Origin: Dendrophyllia cribrosa
Taxonomy: Eukaryota > Cnidaria > Anthozoa > Scleractinia > Dendrophylliidae
DNA length: 64,000 nt
Assembly: GCA_024195265.1 (NCBI GenBank)
Contig: JAJLRJ010000010.1
Coordinates: forward strand, 22,711,227 to 22,775,226
Direction: 5' to 3'
Part shown: positions 36,601 to 49,200 of the stretch, in pieces
Layout of the letters: the number at the start of each line of letters is the position of its first letter
Position numbering within the stretch: the first letter of the stretch is position 1
Position numbers and translations under genes: made by a program
The notes under the pieces: generated by a model
Database searches by the model: none
Seen by the model: the letters and a program-made list of their open reading frames with translations, nothing else
What the model was told of the DNA's origin: nothing

Positions 36601-39600
36601 CACTTCACTCTACTCTACTCTACTCTACTCGACTCCACTGTTGTGTACTCTACTCTACTCTACTCTACTCCACTCCACTTCACTCTACTCTACTCTACTC
36701 TACTCTACTCTACTCAACTCCACTGTTGTGTACTCTACTCTACTCTACTTTACTCTACTCCATTCTACTCTACACTACTCTACTCAACTCCACTGTTGTG
36801 TACTCTACTCTACTCTACTTTACTCTACTCCATTCTACTCTACACTACTCTACTCAACTCCATTGTTGTGTACTCTACTATACTCTACTTTACTCTACTC
36901 CATTCTACTCTACTCTACTCAACTCCACTGTTGTGTGCTCTACTATACTCTACTTTACTCTACTCCATTCTACTCTACACTACTCTACTCTACTCAACTC
37001 CACTGTTGTGTACTCTACTCTACTCTACTTTACTCTACTCCATTCTACTCTACACTACTCTACTCTACTCAACTCCACTGTTGTGTACTCTACTATACTC
37101 TTTCCTTGGCTGGTGCGAGAACATGGCGAAGTGAGACGTGATCTAATAAGCTCCGCATAAGTGGTTAGTAGCATTTTAAAATTTGATGTCCCCAGTGGAA
37201 AATAGAACCAGAGAAGACAGAAACAGCAAAATAATTGGCGAAGTAAACGACGAAGTATTCGAAGCGCACAATGGCCGAAGATATGGGCAAGAAGAAGGAC
37301 TTAATACTCACAAAAACGCAAACGCTAGACAACATATGATCTAGACTAAACGATCTATTTACCACGGTGACTAGTATTGAATTAAAAAAGGTAAAATTTC
37401 CCACTTAGATCATGACGTACAAGTGCTACAGGAGAAAGTTAAGAATACAAGTAAGACGGTAAAAGAGCTCGAAGAAAGTGTTGAGTTAAACGACGAGGAT
37501 ATTGCGGATCTTAGGAAAGACCTTAAAACGGCTTAGTATGACGTGAATTCTTTAAAGTGCCTTTATGATCAAATTTTTGATTTTCATTTTTTTACCTTTA
37601 CGTGTACTATTAGACTTTCTTACTCATCTTGCCAAATTTCAATCCATTGCGAACATCAGAAGTCATTTTATTTTAACATTTATTTCTGAGAATTTACGGC
37701 CGCCATTAATCAACCTTGTTCCAAGGCTTGGTTGCGAATGGGAGAAAGTGACGTCAAAGGCTCAAAAATACCTCACGGGTTGAAATTATAACTAGTAGTA
37801 ATCATAGATTATAGTGCGTCTCCTTATCCCGTGGCACCTCGTCTTAGCCTAGTACCTCAGTTTCATGAATTAATTCAGCCACTGTTGAAAAGGGCTATGT
37901 CGCGAGACATGTCACGCAGGCAAAAACGTCGGGCCGTCATCAAACAAATTCACGCTATCGCCGTGGAATCGGGCAAAATCCTGCCGTGCTGTGTACTCCG
38001 AAAGGTCTCAGATTTTTCCGACATATAAATAGTATATTTGTCTTGATTTCATTTCGGTTATTTCTCCGATTCTGAAATCATACTCCTCAGTACATGTACC
38101 AATACCGGAACCGGAAATGAGAAATTTCGACGTTTAAGTCACGCAACATTCAACGTGAAATTTCGCAAGATTTTTCAGATAAAATTACAACTACCAGTTG
38201 CAAGTAAGACACAAGACTGTTGAATATAATTCCTTTATTAGCTAGACAAATTTTAGTCACAAAACTGCGAAATCTTTAGTCGCAAATGCGCCCGATACAG
38301 GCGCAATTTCGAGGACTGTAAAGTTAAATTATCTGCGTTCGCCTGGCGCGGCCGGTCAGTGAATTATTGCTACAAGACATAAGCGAATTGCACCGTACCG
38401 TAGAACATCGCGAAGAACGACGTCGGTATTTAGGTGAAAGCTTCCCAAATCAGGCAGAGAACCACAGCAAAATCAAGATAGAACATTCAAAACATACCAC
38501 AACGGCAGCGAGGAAAATCTGTAACTTCTTGCTTGATTCCAAAGAGATCCAACAACTTACTTGGTCCGGAGAAGAACCTTCGTCTAATTTTTCCACTGCG
38601 TACTTTTACTAGGCATTGAAATATTGAGCCGTACGATTCCAAAATCGGGAAAATATCCGAAACTAAATCAAGACAAATAGATTATTCACATGTGACATTT
38701 CGGAACCCCAGCTCCCCAGGATGATGCCTGATTTCCACGCGATGCTGGATACTATTGTGACGTTTCAAAATGGCGCAGATTTGGTACCGACACTTTTCTC
38801 GATTCGTTCCGCTTAGCCTAGACGACGCGCTAAGAATGCTGGATACTATTGTGACGTTTCAAAATGGCGCAGATTTGGTACCGACACATTTCTCGATTCG
38901 TTCCGCTTAGCCGACAAGATTAGGAAGCGTCTCCTTCGTCGACGCAATAACAATCAGCAAAGAAAATTGCACGAGGAACAAGTCCAAAGATTTTGTTGCT
39001 TTTCGCGTGATTTTCAATACTTATTGTTATTACTAGTAGTAATCATAGATTATAGTGCGTCTCCTTATCCCGTGGCACCTCGTCTTGACCTAGTACCTCA
39101 GTTTCATGAATTAATTCAGCCACTGTTTAAAAGGGCTATGTCGCGAGATATGTCACGCAGGCAAAAACGTCGGGCCGTCATCAAACAAATTCACGCTATC
39201 GCCGTGGAATCGGGCAAAATCCTGCCGTGTTGTGTACTCCGAAAGGTCTCAGATTTTTCCGACATCTAAATAGTATATTTGTCTTGATTTTATTTCGGTT
39301 ATTTCTCCGATTCTGAAATCATACTCCCCAGTACATGTACTAATACCGGAACCGGAAATGAGAAATTTCTGAGAAAGCCTGTTCTTGGACACCGCGTTAA
39401 TGGAGCATGAAATCGACGCTGTCGCCGTGGAATCGGGCAAAATCCTGCCGTGCTGTGTACTCCGAAAGGTCCCAGATTTTTCCGACATATAAATAGTATA
39501 TTTGTCTTGATTTCATTTCGGTTATTTCTCCGATTCTGAAATCATACTCCTCAGTACATGTACTAATACCGGAACCGGAAATGAGAAATTTCTGAGAAAG

Positions 39601-42600
39601 CCTGTTCTTGGACACAGCGTTAATGGAGCATGAAATCCAACATTCAACGTGAATTTCGCAGGATTTTTCGTATAAAATTACAACTACCAGTTGCAAGTAA
39701 GACACAAGACTGTTGAATATAATTCCTTTATTAGCTAGACAAATTTTAGTCACAAAACTGCGAAATCTTTAGTCGCAAATGCGCCCGATACAGGCGCAAT
39801 TTCGAGCACTGTAAAGTTAATCTGCGTTCGCTTGGCGCGGCCGGTCAGTGAATTAATATTGCTACAAAACATAAGCGAATTGCACCGTACCGTAGAACAT
39901 CGCGAAGAACGACGTCGGTATTTAGGTGAAAGCTTCCCAAATCAGGCAGAGAACCACAGCAAAATCAAGATAGAACATTCAAAACATACCAGAACGGTAG
40001 CGAGGAAAATCTGTAACTTCTTGCTTGATTCCAAAGAGACCCAACAACTTACTTGGTCCGGAGAAGAACCTTAGTCCAATTTTTCCACTGCGAACTTTTA
40101 GTAGGCATTGAAATATTGAGCCGTACGATTCCAAAATCGGGAAAATATCCGAAACTAAATCAAGACAAATAGATTATTCACATGTGACATTTCGGAACCC
40201 CAGCTCCCCAGGATGATGCCTGATTTCCACGCGATGCTGGATACTATTGTGACGTGTCAAGATGGCGCAGATTTGGTACCGACACTTTTCTCGATTCGTT
40301 CCGCTTAGACAGACGACGCGCTAAGTATGCTGGATACTATTGTGACGTTTCAAGATGGCGCAGATTTGGTACCGACACTTTTCTCGATTCGTTCCGCCTA
40401 GCCGACAAGATTAGGAAGCGTCTCCTTCGTCGACGCAATAATTTCAACCCGTGAGGTATTTTTGAGCCTTTGATGTCACTTTCTCCCATTCGCAACGGAG
40501 CCTTGGAACAAGGTTGATTGATGGCGGCCGTAAATTCTCAGAAATAAATGTTAAAATAAAATGACTTCTGATGTTCGTAATGGATTGAAATTTGGCAAGA
40601 TGAGTAAGAAAGTCTAATAGTACACGAAAATGTAAAAAAATGAAAATCAAAACTTTGATCATAGGGGCACTTTAAAGAAAGAGCTACTTTATCAAGAACA
40701 CTACAGTAGAAGAGAAAACCTAATGTTCACTGGTAATAGTAACGAGAAAAGAGAAGAGGCTGCCGATAATTCGCAACAAATTCCTGAAGACACAAAGGAT
40801 GTTATTTGCAAATTCATGGAGGAAAAGCTTAAAATCCGTAATCCACGTGACCGTTTTGAATTTCAAAGAGTTCACCGAATGGGGAAGACCAAAGATAAAG
40901 GATCTCGACCCATTATATAGTACGATTTCTCCGGACCGGGAAGAAGCTTTATTCAAATCAAGAAACACTTTAAAAGATATAGATTTCAGTGCGTTTGAAG
41001 ACATTCCAAAAGAACTGTATGAGTTAAGTAAATCACAATGCAATTGACCAAGTTCAAGGAGGCAAAGAATAAGGGTCTCTCTGTCTACTCTAGTAAACAT
41101 TTTCCAGACAGATTGTATGTTCGCTGTGGCTAAATGCCCGGCAGCCGGGCACGGTCTCAAATAGACTAAATGCCCGGCAGTCAGAAATTTTCACAAAATT
41201 TTCACTGAAAGGCTCTTTCAAACCTTTTGAGAGTATTCGATGTTCCTTTAGAAATGTCAAGCGCTTCGAAAAATTATTTTGCTTTTCCAGTTGACGAAAT
41301 ATCCAAGCTTGGGCATACCGTAAGATCGCTATGTTCTTGACACTTAGAAAATTTCTGCACAGACTGCCGGGCACGGCCTCAAATGGACTAAATGCCCGGC
41401 AGTCGGAAATCTTCATAGAATTTTCACTGAAAGGCTCTTTCAAATCTTTGAGAGTATTCGATGTTCGTTTAGAAATGTCAAGCGCTTCCAAAAATTATTT
41501 TGCTTTTCTAGTTGACGAAATGTTCAAGCTTGGGCATACTATCAGATCGCAATGTTCACGACACTTGGAAAATTTCTGCAGACTGCTGCCGGGGCACGGC
41601 CTCAAAATAGACTAATATAAAATGCCCAGCAGTCAGACATTTTCACAGGAGCTGACTTTAAATAATACTTTCAAACAATTTTGGGAATCGCTTGACATTT
41701 CTAAACGAACTTTGAATACTCTTAAGAGGTTTGAGTGAGACGTTCAGTCAAAATTCTGTGAAAATTTCTCACTGCCGGGCATTTAGTCTATTTGAGGCCG
41801 TGCCCGGCAGTCTCCGTGAACATAGCGATCTTATAGTGTGCCCAAGCTTAAATATTTCGTCAACTAGAAAAGCAAAATAATTTTTGGAAGCGCTTGACAT
41901 TTCTACACGAACATCGAATACTCTCAAAAGGTTTGAAAGGGCCTTTCAGTGAAAATTCTATGAAAATTTTCGTTTGCCGGGCATTTAGTCTATTTGAGGC
42001 CATGCCCGGCAGTCTGTGTCGAGAACATAGCGATCTTATAGTATGCCCAAACTTGGATATTTCGTCAACTGGAAAATCAAAAAAATTTTGGGAATCGCTT
42101 GACATTTCTAAACGAACTTTGAATACTCTTAAGAGGTTTGAGTGAGACGTTCAGTCGAAACTCTGTGAAAATTTCTGACTGCAAGCCCAGCAGAAATTTT
42201 CTAAGTGTCGAGAACATAGCGATCTTACGGTATGCCCAAGCTTGGATATTTCGTCAATTGGAAAAGCAAAATAATTTTTGGAAGCGCTTGACATTTCTAA
42301 AGGAACATCGAATACTCTCAAAAGGTTAGAAAGAGCCTTTCAGTGAAAATGTTGTGAAAATTTCTGACTGCCGGGCATTTAGTCTATTTGAGACCGTGCC
42401 CGCCGGCTGCCGGGCATTTAGCCACAGTTTTGTACGTTAACGGCAAATTAATTCCTCCTAACCAATCGCTTTAAATATAGCAGAGTAATAGCTAGAAATC
42501 GTATAAAATCTACATTACAATATTGCGCGGAAAACGTGAAGCGATGCAAAGTAAACTGTAACCAATCTCCATTGGGAGAAAATCTCGCAAGACTGGATGA

Positions 42601-45600
42601 AGCGAGAAGTGAATATGAAACATTTGACTACATTATTCAAAGAAAGCTAATTAGATCAAGAGCAAATTGGCATGAAAAGGGAGAAAAGAATTCAAGATAT
42701 TTTCTAAACCTTGAATGTAAGAAATCCAAAAAGGTTTCGATTCGACGGCTCTTTGATGCTCAAGAAAAACTAATCTTGAACTCAAAATTCGACAACATCA
42801 CTAAAATGTGAAGTTTGCACAGCATCCGTCAGAATTACAAAACAGCTATCATGCTGAAGATTCAAATATTTCAAGCCGGATGCGATGACGCCATAGGTCT
42901 GACAATGGAAGTACTGCCTAGCTCCGAGAAACACGTCAACTTAAACGCAGAATAAATTCTGAGGAGCTAAAAACAATTATTTCAAGATGCCACCACTCCA
43001 ATATAGACCGTGACTATCGCATAAGACTTGGATCTTAGCTCTTTTAGCCGTGATGAAGAAACACTATCTTGCAAATTATCGGCTAACCGCAGACTTGCGC
43101 TCACATTAGGGTGCGTTCCTTTGGGATGATCTGGATCCGGATCACTGATCCAAGATCACTCGGATCATGAAGCATCAAAGGAACCGACGAATCCACTCTG
43201 GACAAGGATTCATCGGTTCCTTTGATGCAGCATGATCCGTGTGATCTTGGATCAGTGATCCGGATCCGGATCATCCCAAAGGAACGCACCCTAATCACGG
43301 ACTGACAAATGAACTGATCCTAAGCTAAGAAACTCCATTGTTATGCCAAGAGCTAGCAAACAAACGACGGCATAACTAAAAATTGTAAACAGCTCTGGAA
43401 AGCGTAAATTCCTCCTGTCAGTATCACAGCTAGTTTTTTTTCCTAAGATCAAAGAATCGACAACATTTAGAACAACAGGCCTGTTATATCTTTATTTTGA
43501 TCTAAAAGGAAAAATCTCTCAGGCACGTACTTGGGGTAGACCTATTCTAAAGCTGGGCTAAAATGATTTTATTGGGCTAAAACGATGTTATTGTATATTT
43601 TTATTGTATATTTTGTTATTTTTCTCTCGGAGAAATAAGCTACTAAAAGCTACTCTTAAATTCGAGACAAAATAAAGTTTATGTATGTATGTATGTGCTA
43701 GGCCTGTCACCTTTTATAACAACTTAGGTAAATTATTCGGCGTGTAAGATTATAAAATTCGGAGTGAAGTTTTAGAATTCGGAGTGAGTTTTTAGAATTC
43801 GGAGTGAGTGTTTAAAATAGGGAGTGAGTTTTTAGAATTTGGAGTGAGCTTTTAGAATTCAGAGAGTGAAGCTTTTGAATTGGGAGTGAGTTATTAGAAT
43901 TGGGAGTGAGGTTTTAGAATTGGGAGTGAGTTTTTAGAATTGGAAGTGAGGTTTTAGAATTGGGAGTGAGGTTTAAGAATTTGGAGTGTCGTTTGGAATT
44001 CGGAGTGCACTTGTGGGCCACCGTAGTACAAACCGCGACTCAAGGGTTTCCGAATCTATTAAATTAAACTTTCTCAGAAATAACGACATCCCCAAATTGA
44101 ATGATGAACGGCAGAAGCTCTGTGAAGGCAAGTTAACGAATTCCGAGTGTTTCAACGCCCTTTCAAAATTTCCTGATGGTAAGTCGCCTGGAAATAATGT
44201 AGCTTATGTTAAGGGAAGATCGATTTTCGACGCCATCCGGTCCATCGACGATACAACAACAACAACAACAACAAAAATCTTTATTAGTTAGTTATTATAG
44301 AGTTTATAATACTGGCCTGCAGGTAGCAAAAGCTAATCTAGGCAGGCCAGTGAAATTAATTACATGATTAGAAATCGCTACACACACTAATTTATTAAAA
44401 TAAAAAGAAAGGATCAAACAATAGAAAAAAAAAGAAGAAACAAAAAGGAAAAACAAGTGATCAAAATAAAAGAAAGAGAATTGTGAAAATATTAAGAGCC
44501 AATGTCTGAAATTTTCGAAAATCGAGCTTCAGTCACAAAATTTCGGATTTCTTCATATTTTGCCCAAATAATCTCTATAGTGAAGTATTTTCAAAAATAA
44601 CATTAAAAATTGTAACGGCGTTTTATTTTTTTCGAAAACGGGCAAGGTTTGAAAAACGGCAAATCGGCGGCCTTTCAGTTGTGAAACTGGCGAAAAATTA
44701 CACATTTTCATCTCGCTCGTACATAAAAACGCGATGTCATACATAAATAAAATGTGGCCACAACATAAACACGCTCTTGTTCTTCACACTACTATTATTT
44801 ACTTTGGATTAGCAGTTGAAATAAGAATATTTCGGCCGTTAGAAGAAACATGATTTCTTCCATTTTAAAAATTAGCAAATTTGAACCAATTTCAACGCCG
44901 TGGAAACCCAATTGGTACGTTGAGTTTGAAAACAAAATTAAGACAGTCTTGAAGCACAACTTCTGTTGTTTACTGTGGTGAAATATTTCTGGCGGCACTT
45001 TAAAAGTGCCCCGTCAAGAGACCAAAATGTGAAGGGTAGTTTGACACCAGGAGAACTTGTGACACGAACCTGAACGCCGACACTACGCACAAAATGTTTA
45101 TCGCAAAAAATAATTCCTTTGAGATAGAGCCTTTTTCAGAATCGTAAGGACTTCAGAAGAACTTTATCTATCCTTTGCTAACTTAAAATGATATCTTTTA
45201 AGCAGTTTGTTGGGATACGGAGTAGAGACACAAACATCATGTTGTGCGACCTTACAAATATTAAACAGCGATCAACACTTACCCGCTTTTTCATCAGAAA
45301 ATTAAACTGACCCGAACCTTGAATTGCGTTTATAATAAAGACAATCCTGCACTCCGATCCATTATATTGCTGTGTTTGGAATATCTAAGCCTTGTAGATC
45401 ATATCATAGTGTTATTTACTCCACATTTGTTAAAACAACAGTCGCTAAATGACAGTTCGAAAGTTTCCCACAATGTGTTGCAAAGAGATTGCGTGACGTG
45501 TAGCACACTGGAATTTGCTGCGTGCTTATGGTATCGGTCAAGGAAAGAACATTGCTGTGGAAAAGTAACAGGAGTACGTCCGTTTTTGGAAATGTATAAA

Positions 45601-46251
45601 GTCTGTTTCCTTCGTTTTGGTACAATTTTAATTAATGTTCAAATCGTCTTTCAGGTATATTTCTGGGTATATTTGGTAGAAAAATATACAGGTCATTTAT
45701 GGGGGGGGGGGGGGGGGGGGGTGTCACCCTTTCACTACGCCCCTTGCCGGCTCTTTTGCGATAGCACACCGCCTTTATTCTGCTATGAAGTTACGTTTTC
45801 AATACTCCTATAAACTAATTTCGATTTTGAGGTGTCAACACTGCATTATATTGACGGCTAGTTGGGAGAAAATATATTCCGTATTAGGCGGAGTCGGGAA
45901 GCGACGGGGCCCAGTACGGAATATATTTTCTTCCAACGCCGTCAATATAATGCAGTATTGACGCGCGCCCAAAATCGAAATTAGTTTTGTCTAGATTTTT
46001 GAGACGTCAATACGACTTTATATTGACGTCTCAAAAGCAAGCAAAAGTATCTGAGAATCGTGATACTATTACAGATGTGAGCTACAGCTGGCTGTCAGTT
46101 TTGTTTTCGGCTGGTGGGTTTAAAGCTGCTTCTGTGACATCTCCACCGCAAGTTACAGTCTCAACACCCACGTCCGATGACAAGGAAAACAGTCCTGAAC
46201 GTACAACATCCAATGTATTTTCATGCCCACATAAAGGCTGCATCCCGAGAA

Positions 46252-46286
<35 letters not shown>

Positions 46287-49200
46287 GTGGGGTACTTCCC
46301 AAAAATACCTATACGGGTATGTGCCGCCTAACGGGGTCGTAATTTTGGGACTCCTGGTCTAGAACGAACGAGTATCCATTTTAGAGACATTTCCTAGAAC
46401 GAGGTATAATATTTCGAACGCACGAAAGCTTCATAAGATGGCGAATCAAGAAATTGTAGATCGCGACTTTATCTTCTGTTTGAAATCAAAGCAATTATGT
46501 TGCTTATTTGTGTAGAAGCAGAATTGTCGTATTTTGATGTATAAGTCGAACAAACAAAGAAATAACTTTTTTAAGAAAAATGGGCTATTGAAAGTTACGC
46601 AATTTCTACGAAATCTAAATTGAATACTGCGCAGGATATTCCAGAAGTGGTGTTGACCTTGGGATTGTCTAGTTATACGCCCACTAGTACTCCTGACCAG
46701 AATCTGACTTTCAACGTCCACAAGGCCGTGGACAATCAGGGATAGGCGGCTGACAGCCCTGCGCGCTTCGAGTCTCTGCCATCCGAGATGGCATATCATT
46801 TCCGTATCATTTTTCTAGAATTAGAGTGTTAAAAATTGACCTATTTTTAGAATGGGGTAACATTTTGAGTGCAAATTCTTTCTAAAACGGGGTCTAAATT
46901 TGGAGACCCGGACGGCACATACCCAGCCAAAACATATCCGAGTACCCCCCCCCCCCCCCCCCCCCCCCCCCCCTAGCCTGCGAGCAAGCTCTCGGGGTCG
47001 GGACCAGGCTCGCGGTTTGGGAGGGGAGGAGGCCCCCCGTAGCCCCTCCCCCCAACCCCTAAGCCCGAGAGCCTTGCTCGCAGGCTAGTACCTCCCGGGG
47101 GCTCGTGGTTTCTTTCAGGTCTCCTCGCCATTCACTTTTTTCTCTAATCCTTTATTATTTTCATCTTGTTCTGTAACATGTTGTATATATGGCAAATAAA
47201 GAATGAATGAATGAATGAATGAATGAATGAATGAATGAATGAATGAATGAATGAATGAATGAATGAATGAATGAATGAATGAATGAATGAGTGAATGAAT
47301 GAATGAATGAATGAATGAATGAATGAATGAATGAATGAATGAATGAATGAAAGAATGAATGAATGTTTCAACGGCCGTCCGCTCTGGAAGGGAATAAGTT
47401 CGTGTTCCAGTATCCTGTATGATGCCTAGTGATGTTGGATGATGTCTAGTTCCATTAGATGATTTCTAGGGAAGTTGATTAGGTCTAGCAACGTGCGATG
47501 ATGTGTAGTGATGTTCCATGACGGGTGGTTAGGATTGGTGGTGGTTTAGGGGACAACATTGTTATTGATTTTCAATTTGGTGTACTGGAACACGAACTTA
47601 TTACCCTCTGGAACACCATCTGTCATTAGAAGCCTGCTCCAGGTCACCGGAGAGGCACACCCTAATGAACCTGGCCAAATAACAGTATACCACCCTCCTC
47701 AGCGAAAGCGTTGCACTTCTCCCTTTCTTTGTAAGTCTCAAGCTCAGTTAGCAGCTCAAACAAAGGCCAAAGCCTCAAGGTGGGCTGGGCGCTAAAGGAA
47801 ATGGAACAGCCCTTGCTACCAATTCAATGAAAAGCAGAAAGCCTACCTGGAGGCTAAATTTACTATTGGTCAATCCACAGACAGGAGGTCGACCCGGATG
47901 TAGTCACAAAAGAAATGCGTTGTGCCCGTGCCCGGCAGTGAAGAGAAAAGCGGCATCGATGACCCTCCTTGAAGAATTTGAGGATAGTTGCCTTTGTAAG
48001 CTAGAAAATGAAGGGCCAATGAAATGCAAGATTGCTAACCACTTTTACAGTTTTATTGTCTCTTGTAAGAAGATTGAAGAAACCTTGTGTGATGCATGAT
48101 TTCTTTTTCCGCCTTGAGGCTGTGCAATCATTTTTTTTCGAGATTATTCCATACTTTTCTTTCGCTCGCTGTGAACGATTTTTTTTCTCTACTTTTGCTG
48201 TGCAGGAATTTATTTACAACAGTGGAGTGCATGATTGGCTTTATCATAAACGCAATTCAAGGCTCGGGTTAGTTTAATTTTCTGATAAACTATTAACAGA
48301 AAGCGGGTGCAATAGTGGCTAAAAAGAAAAAATATCTTTGAATTTCACTTTTGTTTTCGAAAATATCTTGTATTGAATGATGTAAAAAGCACTTTCGAGC
48401 CTCCCGACGTCAAAAATCAATATAAAAGGCATGCACTCGGACCCCACTAGAGCCTCAAGTTCTACAACTAAAGGACCCCCAGCCCACTTTATAAATGACA
48501 CTGACTTGAAACCTTTTCCACGGCAATGTTCTTTCCTTGACCGATACCATAAGCACGCAGCAAATTCCAGTGTGCTACACGTCACGCAATCTCTTTGCAA
48601 CACATTGTGGGAAACTTGCGAACTGTCATTTAGCGACTGTTGTTTTAACAAATTTGGAGTAAATAACGCTATGATATGATCTACAAGGCTCAGATATTCC
48701 AAACACAGCAATATAATGGATCGGAGTGCAGGATTGTCTTTATTATAAACGCAATTCAAGGTTCGGGTCAGTTTAATTTTCTGATGAAAAAGCGGGTAAG
48801 TGTTGATCGCTGTTATTTGTAAGGTCGCACAACATGATCGATGTTCGTGTCTCTACTCCGTATCCCAACAAACTGCTTAAAAGATATCATTTTAAGTTAG
48901 CAAAGGATAGATAAAGTTCTTCTGAAGTCCTTACGATTCTGAAAAAGGCTCTATCTCAAAGGAATTATTTTTTGCGATAAACATTTTGTGCGTAGTGTCG
49001 GCGTTCAGGTTCGTGTCACAAGTTCTCCTGGTGTCAAACTACCCTTCGCATTTTGGTCTCTCGACGGGGCACTTTTAAAGTGCCGCCAGAAATATTTCAC
49101 CACAGTAAACAACAGAAGTTGTGCTTCAAGACTGTCTTAATTTTGTTTTCAAACTCAACGTACCAATTGGGTTTCCACGGCGTTGAAATTGGTTCAAATT

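Larger units (their letters stand above)
37556..40671. mobile_element. TTAA-flanked element with 234-bp inverted repeats and two coding-like modules
   Basis: Left arm 37556-37789, right arm 40439-40671, ends AGTGCC and GGGCACT, TTAA at 37552-37555 and 40672-40675. The interior is two copies (37793-38944 and 39034-40437) of the 1.2-kb module seen at 23574-24778, joined by a 90-bp linker. Frames in the modules stay open in all copies. No recognisable transposase, so mobility in trans is inferred. Inserted exactly in LINE ORF1, whose frame is restored on removal. Confidence 0.85.
46252..47100. mobile_element. inverted-repeat element bounded by poly(G)/poly(C)
   Basis: A left block (46286-46331, GGGGTACTTCCC ... 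GGGTATGTGCCGCC) is inverted at 46909-46944, each next to a G or C run of 34 and 29 bases. It holds a LINE fragment, and a palindrome has inserted beside the right end. Exact termini and duplication are hidden by the homopolymers. Confidence 0.5.

Noticed and set aside
34720..37134. 804-codon open frame
   Set aside because: Pure translation of a 5-bp satellite; frames stay open because a 15-bp codon cycle lacks stops. Not a protein gene.
47144..47371. FIHS-repeat frame
   Set aside because: Product of the (GAAT)n microsatellite.
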